From Ideonella_A sp963843805 (lineage in GTDB: Bacteria > Pseudomonadota > Gammaproteobacteria > Burkholderiales > Burkholderiaceae_C), in contig CAWJLY010000001.1 of the NCBI GenBank assembly GCA_963843805.1, positions 930,001-994,000 of the forward strand: a DNA stretch of 64,000 bases. The letters are read 5' to 3'. The notes beneath the pieces are model-generated. The model did not search any database. It was not told the origin of the DNA and was given only the letters and a program-made list of their open reading frames with translations. A program made the translations under genes and the position numbers. Below, piece by piece: positions 27,892-36,305 of the stretch. Positions within the stretch are counted from its first letter, which is position 1, and each line of letters opens with the position of its first letter.

Positions 27892-28409
27892 CGCCCGCCC
27901 CCGACGCCAAACATCAGCGCCGCAACCAATGCGCCGCCGACAAAAAAGCAGGCCAGCGCGATCCACGAGCCGACCGACAGCTGCAGGGTGCCGCTGATAC
28001 CGTGACCGCTGGTGCAGCCGCCTGCCAGCCGCGCGCCGAAGGCCATGACGATGCCGCCGACAAACGCGATCGCCAGCCGCAAGCCCAGTCCGTCACCGAA
28101 CCGATCCGCCCACATCGCGGGAACCCACTCGCCCGTCAATTCGCCGCCACTGGATGCCGCCAGCAGCGCGCCGATGACGGTGCCGAACACCAGCATCACT
28201 TCCCACTCGACTTTCGGCGTCTTGTCCTGATAGAGCTTCAGCGAGTCGGTATGACTCTTCGAAAACAGCCGCGACACCATGCCGGCAAGCCGCGCGTAGG
28301 CCGTCGATACACCGAGTGGCTTGTCGGAAAAATAGAAGGTTGCCATCGACAACAAGCCGATCAGCGCCCCGACCAGATAAGCAGACCACGCGCCCCCGTC
28401 ACCTTGCAT
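27888..28409 (-). CDS. YeeE/YedE-family membrane protein, first half-transporter
   Basis: This is a 173-residue inner-membrane protein, the partner of the downstream gene. It has an N-terminal helix (YLVGALIGLLSMATFYFSD), a polar loop, and the conserved block AFGARLAGGCTSGHGISG, which includes the cysteine used in sulfur transport by this family, followed by a glycine-rich final helix. Overlap of its stop with the next start (ATGA) implies equal synthesis and a heteromeric channel. It follows the MBL-rhodanese gene by 40 bases on the same strand, so all three probably form one sulfur-handling operon. Confidence 0.84.
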   Translation of the reverse strand: MQGDGGAWSAYLVGALIGLLSMATFYFSDKPLGVSTAYARLAGMVSRLFSKSHTDSLKLYQDKTPKVEWEVMLVFGTVIGALLAASSGGELTGEWVPAMWADRFGDGLGLRLAIAFVGGIVMAFGARLAGGCTSGHGISGTLQLSVGSWIALACFFVGGALVAALMFGVGGGR

Positions 28410-28449
28410 GTCTTGTCTCCCGTTGTTGAGTCGGCCTCAGCCGGATGGA

Positions 28450-29841
28450 TCACTTGTCGGAGCTTGCTTGCTTCTTCTCGATCGGCAGCCCGAGTTTTTC
28501 CCAGGCCGTCAAGCCGCCGAGCAGGTTGTAGATACGGGTGTAGCCCTGTCGACTGAGGATGCTGCAGGCCAGCGCCGATCGATGCCCGACGCTGCAATGC
28601 ACGACCAGGGGTTGATCCTTCGGCAGCAGCGGCGGCTGCTCCTCCAGATAGCCGACAAAGGTGTGCGACGCACCCGGAATGTGCTTCTCGTCCCATTCCA
28701 TGTCGTCTCGCACATCGAGCACCTTGACCTGGCCGGCCTGCAACCACTCGGCGCATTGCTGCGCGCTGGTGGTGCCGAAGTTCTCGATCGGCAGGCCTTG
28801 CTCACGCCAGGCCTCGACACCCTTGACCATCACGCCACCGATCGAGTCGATGCCGATGCGCGCCAGCGCCTTGACAGCCTGGTCGGCTTGCTCCGGCTGC
28901 TCGACAATCAGGAAGACGCAGGTCTTGTCGGTGGCCATCCAGCCGCCGAAGGTCGAAAGACCGCCGAGCCAGATGTTGTAGGCACCATGGATATGGGCGC
29001 CGGCAAAAGCCTCGGGTGATCGGGTATCGAACAACACCCCTTCCTTGAGCCGCTTCTGCAAGTCACGCGGCTGCAACAGCGGCAGTGCTGCCGGTGATGT
29101 CGGCAAGGGCCGACCACCGCCCAGGTTCACCACCTCCATGTGCCTGAAATACGGTGGGCGCGGCAGTTTGTCCTGCAGTTTGGCGTCGATGAATTCCTTG
29201 CGGCTCTTGCTGAAAACCGGGTTGGTCTTCTTCTCGATGCCGAGCGTGGTGTCGTCGCGCTCGGAAATGTTCCCGCCACACGCTGAGCCGGCTCCGTGCG
29301 CCGGCAGCACCAGCGCCTGATCGCCAAGAGCTGGCAGCTGGCGTTGCACCGAGTCGTACAGCAGGCCGGCATTTTCGGCGGTCTTGTCGGCATCCGTCAG
29401 GTCGGTGCGGCCGGTGTCGCCGACAAACAAGGAGTCACCCGTGAAGACGCCCCAGCATTTGTCGCCGGTGTCCTTCGGATAGACGGCGTAACACATGCTT
29501 TCGGGCGTGTGACCGGGGGTCTCCAGCGCCACGAAACGGGTCGTGCCAACCTTCAACTCCTGCTCGTTGGCAAGTTTTACATCGGACTCGCCGAACAGCT
29601 CGTGTGTGCCGGTAACGATTTCCGCGCCAGTTGCATCGGCCAGCGCGCGCGAGCCGAATTCAAAATCTTCCTGCCGGTGGGTCTCGATCACGTAGGCGAT
29701 GCTGAGGTTGTTCTCACGCGCCAGTTTCAGGTATTCCGATACGTCGCGTCGCGGATCCACCACCACCGCCTGCCCTTCACCGCATCCGAGCACATACGCG
29801 TTATGCCCGAGTCCCTTGGTCTTGACACGTTGGAAAAACAT
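28450..29841 (-). CDS. Metallo-beta-lactamase-fold / double rhodanese fusion (persulfide dioxygenase-rhodanese like)
   Basis: This 463-residue protein joins an N-terminal MBL-fold hydrolase domain (residues about 1-230) to two rhodanese domains. It looks like the persulfide dioxygenase-rhodanese fusions that oxidise glutathione persulfide and move sulfane sulfur. The second rhodanese domain has the active-site loop VVHCSVGHRSA with its cysteine; the first (DTRSPEAFAGAHIHGAYN) lacks one at the equivalent place and is probably structural. The MBL metal motif is unusual: ETHRQEDF replaces the normal THxHxDH, although ETPGHTPES, FTGDSLFVGDTGRTD and LPAHGAGSACG are kept. It may therefore bind a single or different metal, or have altered activity. 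Confidence 0.82.
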   Translation of the reverse strand: MFFQRVKTKGLGHNAYVLGCGEGQAVVVDPRRDVSEYLKLARENNLSIAYVIETHRQEDFEFGSRALADATGAEIVTGTHELFGESDVKLANEQELKVGTTRFVALETPGHTPESMCYAVYPKDTGDKCWGVFTGDSLFVGDTGRTDLTDADKTAENAGLLYDSVQRQLPALGDQALVLPAHGAGSACGGNISERDDTTLGIEKKTNPVFSKSRKEFIDAKLQDKLPRPPYFRHMEVVNLGGGRPLPTSPAALPLLQPRDLQKRLKEGVLFDTRSPEAFAGAHIHGAYNIWLGGLSTFGGWMATDKTCVFLIVEQPEQADQAVKALARIGIDSIGGVMVKGVEAWREQGLPIENFGTTSAQQCAEWLQAGQVKVLDVRDDMEWDEKHIPGASHTFVGYLEEQPPLLPKDQPLVVHCSVGHRSALACSILSRQGYTRIYNLLGGLTAWEKLGLPIEKKQASSDK

Positions 29842-30189
29842 GGCCCCTCCCCTTATCGTCCGATTGTTGAAAGCATGTCCTCATCGCGGCAAAGAACCGG
29901 ACCTCACCGCCCTCAACTCCGGGGGAGCAGCCGGCAAGGCAACACCGACAGTCGGCTGCGGTGAACGCTGTACGAACCGTGGCAATCTGCATGCCCGCTA
30001 CGCGGACAGGCCGCGCGCCGTGAACCGTTCAAGAAAACGGCGCATTGGTCGACCCACCTTCGACGGGGACGCTCTCGGATATTGCGAGACGAGTTCCCAG
30101 CCTGTCGAAACCTTGACCGATGACTTCCATCAACGCCATACGTTGCGATGGGCGCAGCCTTCGGGCTGCTGTTTCCGGTCGCGTCGGCA
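29842..30189. other. Intergenic stretch without a recognised gene
   Basis: This 350-base region upstream of the MBL-rhodanese gene holds no frame with recognisable homology. It should contain the promoter of that leftward operon. Its right part leads into the GGDEF remnant and may be the decayed 5' part of that gene, but I could not trace a protein pattern there. Confidence 0.4.
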
Positions 30190-30520
30190 GCGCACCGAGA
30201 AAACCAGCGCGATGATCAGCCACATCGTCAACCATGAGGCATCGACCGGATTGCTGAACCGACGGCAGTTTGCCGAACGGTTGAATCAGGGATTGCAGAC
30301 TCAAGCGATCGACATCGGTCCCGCGATGATCACGCGTCGGTCAGCATCGATATGGCAGATCTGCTGAAGAAAGCTTGCGCTTTTTGTGGTGGCGGCTGGC
30401 CGAACGCTTCATCCGGAAGATGGCGTGGAGCCGGCAAGTCTGTTGGCGCGTGCCGATCACGAGATGCACGAAGTCAAGCGGGCCAGAAAGCGCAGCACGC
30501 CGTCAATCATCCCTGGATGA
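30190..30520 (+). pseudogene. Remnant of a GGDEF-domain (diguanylate cyclase) gene
   Basis: Two separated pieces of a GGDEF domain can be read. The first, near 30215-30290, gives HIVNHEASTGLLNRRQFAERL, the usual start (DxLTGLxNRRxF) with the Asp replaced. The second, in another frame and ending at the TGA 30518-30520, gives LHPEDGVEPASLLARADHEM and then HEVKRARK, the usual GGDEF C-terminus (YPxDGxxxxxLLxxADxAMYxAK). The central part with the GG(D/E)EF active site, roughly 80-90 residues, is missing, and the parts are out of frame. It cannot make c-di-GMP. Its end overlaps the stop of the next gene by 14 bases. Confidence 0.7.
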
Positions 30521-30788
30521 GCGACTGATCGGTTTCAACCCGCCTGCGGATGGCCCCGCCAACCGGGGTATGACGCAGCAGCTTCGACAGCCCGTTGCGG
30601 CCGCTTGCGGCTCGGCCGATCATCGCCGTCGATGCGGCCATGCCAAGCAGTCTGACCACCGCTGACGGGTGCTTGGCTGAGAGGTACCAGACACCCAGCC
30701 CTGCCGCCAGCACGACCCAGTGCTCGCCCGGAAAATCGTCGCGTGCTTGGTCGTATTGCTTGAGTTGGGTGAGCAGATTGGCGGACAT
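30507..30788 (-). CDS. Small hypothetical protein with hydrophobic centre (93 aa)
   Basis: The protein starts at ATG 30788 (MSANLLTQLKQYDQARDDF), has an aromatic and hydrophobic stretch PGEHWVVLAAGLGVWYLSA that could span the membrane, a second hydrophobic part AVVRLLGMAASTAMIG, and a basic end. No family is recognised. CTCAAGGAAGC-type purines precede the start. The membrane topology would be two short helices. Its 3' end runs into the GGDEF remnant. Confidence 0.5.
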   Translation of the reverse strand: MSANLLTQLKQYDQARDDFPGEHWVVLAAGLGVWYLSAKHPSAVVRLLGMAASTAMIGRAASGRNGLSKLLRHTPVGGAIRRRVETDQSLIQG

Positions 30789-31100
30789 ACCGGGCTTCCT
30801 TGAGAGGTGGTCTGCCGGAAGCATAAAAACACGGTGGCCTTCGTGGTGTCGGACAACTGCCCGCAAACGTTTGCTGCGGCTCGAATTTCAAAGTGACGTT
30901 GCTCGACAGCGCCTGACAGCCATCGGCTTTCATCGATGTGTCGCGCCAATGGACTCCAGCAGTCTTGGCGCCGCCGGGCAGCAACGTCGGGCAGCAGGCC
31001 GGACAACCGCAGCAGCACGGTTTCGTCATGGTCATCTCGGCCTGACCGTGACTGGCGGGATCGACGAACATGAAACGGTAATCGGCCGCGCGCGGCAGCG
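30789..31100. other. Intergenic stretch; possible short Cys-rich frame only
   Basis: No confident gene lies here. On the minus strand a frame beginning at ATG 31035 starts MTMTKPCCCGCPACCP, a metal-thionein-like cysteine run, but it then continues without family features through the next gene. I give it little weight. The region otherwise separates the FAD oxidoreductase 3' end from the small gene downstream. Confidence 0.3.
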
Positions 31101-32537
31101 TCAGATCACCTTGCCTGGATTGAGCAGGCCCGACGGGTCGAGCGCGGCCTTCAGAAGCCGCATCAGCGCAATCTCTTCCGGGCTGCGTGCATGGCTCAGA
31201 TAAGGCTTCTTGGTGGTTCCGATGCCGTGCTCGGCCGACACGCTGCCGTGAAAATCGCGCACGCAGCCGTAGATCACCTCGTCCATCGCGTGCTTTGGCT
31301 GCTGTTCGACCGTCAACCCCGGAACCCAGCTGACCAGGTGAAGGTTGCCGTCGCCGATATGGCCGTAGTAGACGCTCTCGCAGCCGGGAATCGCGGCGAG
31401 CAGGGCCGCCTTGCATAGTCGTGCGAAGTCGTCCATGTCGCGCACCGCCAGGCCGACGTCGTAGCTGATGTGCGGCCCCAGCGTCGGGAAGAACTCGGCA
31501 CAGGCATCACGGACGCCCCAGAAAGCCTGGGTGTCGGCCAGCGACTGCGCGACGGCCGCATCGGCCAGCAAACCCTGATCCATCTGCGCCTCGAGCCAGT
31601 GCTGAAAACGCGGGCCATCGACAGCCGCATCGGTGCCCTGGGCTTCGACCAGCACATAGTGGCCGTGGCCGCCTGACAGCGGCGATCGCACGCCGACCCG
31701 TTCGGTGACCACCTGCCAATAGTCGGGCCACATCACTTCGAATGCTGACAGCAGCGGTCCCAGACCGCGCCGGGCCGCACCGAGCAGGCGCTTGACGCTG
31801 TCGTAATCGGGCAGCGCGCACAGCGCCGACATCGTGCAGCCAGGCTGCGAATGCAATCGCAGCACCATCCGCGTGATGATGCCGAGCGTGCCCTCGCTGC
31901 CGATGAACAGGTGCTTCAAGTCATAGCCGGCATTGTTCTTCAGCATCTTGTTCAGACTGGTCACCACGGTGCCGTCGGGTAGCACCCACTCCAGACCCAA
32001 GACCAGCTCACGGGCCATGCCATAGCGAATCACGCGGTTGCCGCCGGCATTGGTGCTGAGGTTGCCGCCGATCGCACAGCTGCCGCGCGCGCCGAGGTCG
32101 AGCGCGAAATACAGTCCGGCATCGGCGGCGGCACGCTGCACCACGTCCAGCGGCGTGCCGGCGCGAACCGTCATCGTGCAGGCGTCAGTGTCAATCTCCT
32201 CGACGCCGATCATCCGTTCCATCGAGATCGCCACCCAGCCCGGCTCAGGCCGCGCGCCGCCGCAGAGCCCCGTCAGTCCGCCTTGCGGCACCACCGGCAA
32301 CCCGGCGGCCCGACAAGCCTGCAGTGCAAGCGAGACGCCAGCCGCATCGAATGGCCGCACCACCGCCAGCGGACGCACCGGCGTCTGTGTGCTCCAGTCG
32401 TTGCAGTTGCGCTGGGGAATGTCATCACCCATCAGCACCGCACCGGCGCCCATTCGATGACGCAATGTCTGCAACACCTCTAATCCGGGAGTGCCAGACG
32501 AGGTTGCTGACTGCAAAGAGGTGGCGGCGAGCGACAT
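31101..32537 (-). CDS. FAD-binding oxidoreductase (D-2-hydroxyglutarate / D-lactate dehydrogenase type)
   Basis: This is a 478-residue flavoenzyme with the FAD_binding_4 and FAD-oxidase-C domains (vanillyl-alcohol-oxidase superfamily). The PCMH FAD site shows PVVPQGGLTGLCGGARP, then GARGSCAIGGNLSTNAGGNRVIRYG and HLFIGSEGTLGIIT. The C-terminal domain has YYGHIGDGNLHL (metal/substrate histidines) and GSVSAEHGIGTTKKPYL, ending DPSGLLNPGKVI, all typical of D-2-hydroxyacid dehydrogenases. It passes electrons to a flavoprotein or cytochrome acceptor. The ATG at 32537 (MSLAATSLQ) was preferred over the frame start 40 codons upstream, whose sequence is basic and unconserved. Confidence 0.88.
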   Translation of the reverse strand: MSLAATSLQSATSSGTPGLEVLQTLRHRMGAGAVLMGDDIPQRNCNDWSTQTPVRPLAVVRPFDAAGVSLALQACRAAGLPVVPQGGLTGLCGGARPEPGWVAISMERMIGVEEIDTDACTMTVRAGTPLDVVQRAAADAGLYFALDLGARGSCAIGGNLSTNAGGNRVIRYGMARELVLGLEWVLPDGTVVTSLNKMLKNNAGYDLKHLFIGSEGTLGIITRMVLRLHSQPGCTMSALCALPDYDSVKRLLGAARRGLGPLLSAFEVMWPDYWQVVTERVGVRSPLSGGHGHYVLVEAQGTDAAVDGPRFQHWLEAQMDQGLLADAAVAQSLADTQAFWGVRDACAEFFPTLGPHISYDVGLAVRDMDDFARLCKAALLAAIPGCESVYYGHIGDGNLHLVSWVPGLTVEQQPKHAMDEVIYGCVRDFHGSVSAEHGIGTTKKPYLSHARSPEEIALMRLLKAALDPSGLLNPGKVI

Positions 32538-32653
32538 GGTTTTGAAGTGTGAGGCGTGGGTGGATGACAGGTCGGATTGTCTTGTAATGGATGACTGCCG
32601 TTGCCGACGGGGCGCGGGGCGTGCTGTCCCGTTCAGCCGGTGACTTGGCGGAT

Positions 32654-35600
32654 TCAAGGCATCCAGAAGTCGCGCGGGTATAGCCGCTGCAAGGCCTGCG
32701 GCTGCGCGCCAGCAGCCGTCGACGCCCGAAGGTACTCGTCCCAGGCGGTGAGTTGGCGCTCCGGTCCGATGACGAAGAAGTTGCCGGCCGCTGTGTCGAG
32801 GCCCTTGGCGTCATAGCCAGGCAGCATGCTGGCATGCACGCGGTCCTTGCGCGCGAAGAGTTTTTCAACCAGCTTGGGGTCACGCCGCAGGTCGAGCATC
32901 GCCTGGCGGAATCGGCGCACCGTCTGCGGCGGCTGGCCGTCGGCCAAGTCGGAAGCAATGCCTTCGGCACGCGCCTCGTAGCTGCGCGACGCGCGCGTTT
33001 CGCCAAACGCCTGAGCCATGACGTATTCGCCCAAGGCAGGGTCGGGCTTGCTGCTCTTCACCAGGTCGACTACGAATCGGACAGTCTGCGGCAGCTCGGG
33101 CGTACGTTCGGCGTAGTAGCCGACCGAGCCCTGGGACACCGTGCCGCGCAGACCATTGCTGTAGGCAAGGCCCGCGCCGATGGTTCGAGAGAATGCACTG
33201 TGCGACCCGCTGCCGCCATACAGGCGCGCCGCCAGAAAATCCATCAGCCCTTCGCGATTGTCGGCCGCCGCGAAATGCACCGACGGAACCGAGGTGATGA
33301 TCACGCCACCTTGTTTGTTGGGCGCCAGCAGCCCCACATGGACCGGCGAAGTTTCGGCGCCGCGACTGCGCAGCCGCAGGCTGATGATGCCTTCACGGAC
33401 CGGGGTTTGCGCCGCGAAGCGCTGCCCGTCCAGCCGCCGCGTGAAGTCTTGCAGAGGCTGCAGAAGGTCGACGCGAAGCTCGGGCGGCGACGCCATGAAC
33501 ATGCGGGCACCACCGGCACGCAGCAGCCGCTTTCGCACGGCGTCCAGGCGCGCCAAGGCCACCGCCGCCGGCGTGGCCAGATCATCACGCAGGGCGAGCG
33601 TGAGCGCGCTGAAGTCGCTGCCCAGGCTGGCATCGGGCATGTCGGCCAGGCTCAGGTCCAGATCGCGCAACGCTTCGGTCATGAGGCCCCGCTGCGCCGG
33701 TGACAGCGTATCAAAGCCCGCGGCCATGCCAACGCCCAGCATCGCCTTCAGTCGTTCGCGATCAAGGCCTTGCCCTGACTGCGCCAGGCGCGTCAGGAAA
33801 GCGGCGACCGCCGCGCCATCCTCGGGCGCGGCCTCCATCAGAAGCCAGCGCAGGCGCAGCGCGTTGTGTGTGCGGGTCATGAAGGACGCCGCCGCCAACC
33901 AGGCCGGGTTGCGTTGCATGCGCCAGGCGTTCGCAGGGTCGTTGACCCAGGCTTCTTCAGGTCGCTGCATGGTATTGCGCAGCGCGGCCAGTTGCTGGTC
34001 GACCACGTCGCGGATGCGCGACAAGTTGGCGGCGCGCCAGTCCGGCGCATGCAGCGCCAGGTTCATCCAGTTCAGTGCCCGCAGCGATTCGTCTCGCCCT
34101 ACACCCGAGCCCTGCAAAACCAACTCGACCCGGCCGGTGCGCACGTTGGTCGAGAACGACGCGGTCAGTGCCAGGATTTCCCTGCGCAGGCGTTCGCTCA
34201 TCTGCTCGAAGGACACCGGCTGACCATGGTCGATCACACCCACACCGGTCAGCAGATCGGGCATCAGCGACAGGTAGCCCAGGTCTTCGAGCGTCAAGCC
34301 ATCAGCACGCAGCGCCAAGCCGATCATCGCGCCGGTCATGCTGCCGAATCGCGAGGCGACCATCGGCACGCCCTGAGCCAGAGCAAAGGTGTCGAACTGC
34401 AATTCGTCGTCCAGAGTCATGGGAGGCGATTTGACAAATGGCGTGGGCCGCACCTTGCCGGATTCTTCGATGCGCGCAAGCTCGGCGCTGGAGTCGGCCT
34501 CGAACCGCGCCAATGCCTTTTGCGTGTCGGTTTCGGCGTAACGCTGCCGGATACGCTCGGTCTCTTCCTGCAGCCGCGCCTCGCGCGCGGCCTGCTCGCG
34601 AATGATCAGCGCGGGGCTGGGCAGCGCGCCTGCCACATAGGGCAGCACGCCAGTGATGTTCCACTGCGCCAGCCGCTCGCGCCAGACGTTGCGCTCGCTC
34701 TGCAACAGGCTGCGCACGCGCGCGAACTCGGGCTTCAAAACCAGCGACTTGCGCGTACCCGGCGACTGCTCAAGCTGCAGCAACAGATCGACCCAGGCTG
34801 AACTGCCACTTCGGGCACCGAATCCCGGCGGCGCGCCGATGAATTTGAGGGCCTGGCGCTCGCGCTCCTGCACCCGGCTGACCATGCGCTCGTTGAAGGC
34901 CTTCAACTCGGCCGAACCATCGGGCCAGCCGGCTATTCGGGCCAACTCGTCGACCACGGTCTGGCGGATGGTCTGCAGGTTGGCGTGCGTCATTGCAGCG
35001 GGGCGCGCATCGTTGAAGGCGATGGAGATCGGGTGCCCACCCCAGGGCTCGACTGTTGCGCTGATGGCGCTCACTCCGCTATCGAGTGTGCGGCTGCGGC
35101 CATCGACGAACAGACCATACAGGTTGGTCGTCGCGTCGCCCGCCAGATTGTCGAAGAACAGCTCAGCCAGCAACTGTTCACCGGCATCGAAACTGCGCGT
35201 GGCAGGCCACGCCAGAAAAAACTGGCTGGGTTGTTGTTCGTTCGAGTTCGGGTACTCGTACAGCCGGAACGCGCCTTCGGGGTCACCTGCCGGCTTGCGC
35301 AGTTGGGCCAGGGTGTCGGCCGGTCGCGGCGCCGCGCCAGCCGCCGGCGCGTCGACCATCAGCACACGATCGAAGCGCTGCAGCAAGGAATCGATGGAAA
35401 CCGACATGGGAAAGGCCGCCACCGTGCCCATGTTGGCCAGGTGGTGCGTGGCGGCGTGGAAGCGGCGGATGTCCTCAGGTGTCATGGTGCGAATGCCGGC
35501 CGGCTCACCGCCCGAGTTGTAGCCCAGCGCGTGCCGAGCACCGTAGATCGCCGTGTTGAGCGCGCGCCAGGCCTGCCACGAGCCGTTAGCCATCGAGGCC

Positions 35601-36178
35601 ACCATCTCGTTGTAGACAGTGCCCTTCTCCTCCAGCCTCAACTGACCCGCGCCGTCACTGGTGACTCCGAAATTGCGCACCTCCAGCCGGATTTCCGAGT
35701 CGCTGTAATCGGGTCGCAACATGGCGTGCTGCTGCTCGGCAAAGATGTCGAAGAACGTGTCGACACCGGCGGTCGTGTTGAACATGTAGCTGGTGCGCCA
35801 TTGTTCGGTGTAGGCCGAGTTCGTGACCAGCGACATCGACTGCTTGGTCGCCAGCGTGCGGCCGCTTTTGCCACGCCCCAGCAACAGGTGCTCCTGCGTG
35901 TGCGGCTCGCCCTGGTTGGAGGTAGGAAACGTTTTGACCCAGGTGAAAGCCTGCGGCACGGACTCGATCTGCAGCAGATCGAGCTGAAAACCGGTGGGTC
36001 GATGCATGAAGCGAGCGCCCAGTGGGCGATCCGCTGCGTCCAGGTAGACCGAGACTGCTTCGAAGTGGTGCGCTCGATCGCCGGCCTTGAGGGTTTTCAG
36101 GTCGGCCGGGGCAGCGGCGGAACAGCAGGCAGCCGTGAGTGCACCGACGAACAGGCACAACGAAACAAGACTGCGCAT
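32654..36178 (-). CDS. Large exported M16-family metallopeptidase (M16C/PreP-like)
   Basis: This 1174-residue protein begins with a signal peptide (MRSLVSLCLFVGALTAACCS), so it acts in the periplasm or is membrane-tethered. The inverted zinc motif HTQEH (HxxEH, residues about 93-97) and the downstream glutamate in LEEKGTVYNEM (residues about 183-191) form the M16 active site. The spacing of about 90 residues and the overall size match M16C presequence-protease/insulinase-like enzymes, which form a closed chamber that degrades unfolded peptides up to several tens of residues. A charged coiled-coil (REARLQEETERIRQRYAE) lies in the middle linker. I used ATG 36178 rather than the GTG one codon earlier. 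Confidence 0.85.
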   Translation of the reverse strand: MRSLVSLCLFVGALTAACCSAAAPADLKTLKAGDRAHHFEAVSVYLDAADRPLGARFMHRPTGFQLDLLQIESVPQAFTWVKTFPTSNQGEPHTQEHLLLGRGKSGRTLATKQSMSLVTNSAYTEQWRTSYMFNTTAGVDTFFDIFAEQQHAMLRPDYSDSEIRLEVRNFGVTSDGAGQLRLEEKGTVYNEMVASMANGSWQAWRALNTAIYGARHALGYNSGGEPAGIRTMTPEDIRRFHAATHHLANMGTVAAFPMSVSIDSLLQRFDRVLMVDAPAAGAAPRPADTLAQLRKPAGDPEGAFRLYEYPNSNEQQPSQFFLAWPATRSFDAGEQLLAELFFDNLAGDATTNLYGLFVDGRSRTLDSGVSAISATVEPWGGHPISIAFNDARPAAMTHANLQTIRQTVVDELARIAGWPDGSAELKAFNERMVSRVQERERQALKFIGAPPGFGARSGSSAWVDLLLQLEQSPGTRKSLVLKPEFARVRSLLQSERNVWRERLAQWNITGVLPYVAGALPSPALIIREQAAREARLQEETERIRQRYAETDTQKALARFEADSSAELARIEESGKVRPTPFVKSPPMTLDDELQFDTFALAQGVPMVASRFGSMTGAMIGLALRADGLTLEDLGYLSLMPDLLTGVGVIDHGQPVSFEQMSERLRREILALTASFSTNVRTGRVELVLQGSGVGRDESLRALNWMNLALHAPDWRAANLSRIRDVVDQQLAALRNTMQRPEEAWVNDPANAWRMQRNPAWLAAASFMTRTHNALRLRWLLMEAAPEDGAAVAAFLTRLAQSGQGLDRERLKAMLGVGMAAGFDTLSPAQRGLMTEALRDLDLSLADMPDASLGSDFSALTLALRDDLATPAAVALARLDAVRKRLLRAGGARMFMASPPELRVDLLQPLQDFTRRLDGQRFAAQTPVREGIISLRLRSRGAETSPVHVGLLAPNKQGGVIITSVPSVHFAAADNREGLMDFLAARLYGGSGSHSAFSRTIGAGLAYSNGLRGTVSQGSVGYYAERTPELPQTVRFVVDLVKSSKPDPALGEYVMAQAFGETRASRSYEARAEGIASDLADGQPPQTVRRFRQAMLDLRRDPKLVEKLFARKDRVHASMLPGYDAKGLDTAAGNFFVIGPERQLTAWDEYLRASTAAGAQPQALQRLYPRDFWMP

Positions 36179-36213
36179 CACGCCATCCCCAACTGGATCG
36201 GAGCCGACAGTCT

Positions 36214-36238
36214 ACGCCTGCCGGTTGGTGGCAGGCGT
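36214..36238. other. Hairpin downstream of glmS
   Basis: ACGCCTGCC (36214-36222) and GGCAGGCGT (36230-36238) form a perfect 9-base stem with the loop GGTTGGT, in the 124-base gap between glmS and the M16 gene, both on the minus strand. There is no T-run after it, so it is a weak candidate for a terminator or for an mRNA-stabilising or processing hairpin. Confidence 0.5.
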
Positions 36239-36305
36239 CGTCGATCAGCGGGCTTTCCATCCTTCAGAGCCTGCACCTGATCGCAGCATGACGAGCGGCT
36301 CGCGC

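Noticed and set aside
30535..31035. Cys-rich minus-strand frame starting MTMTKPCCCGCPACCP
   Set aside because: After about 20 residues it shows no sensible composition and it runs through a better-supported gene in another frame.
36214..36238. Intrinsic terminator after glmS
   Set aside because: The stem is good but no T-run follows in the direction of transcription, so it is listed only as a hairpin.
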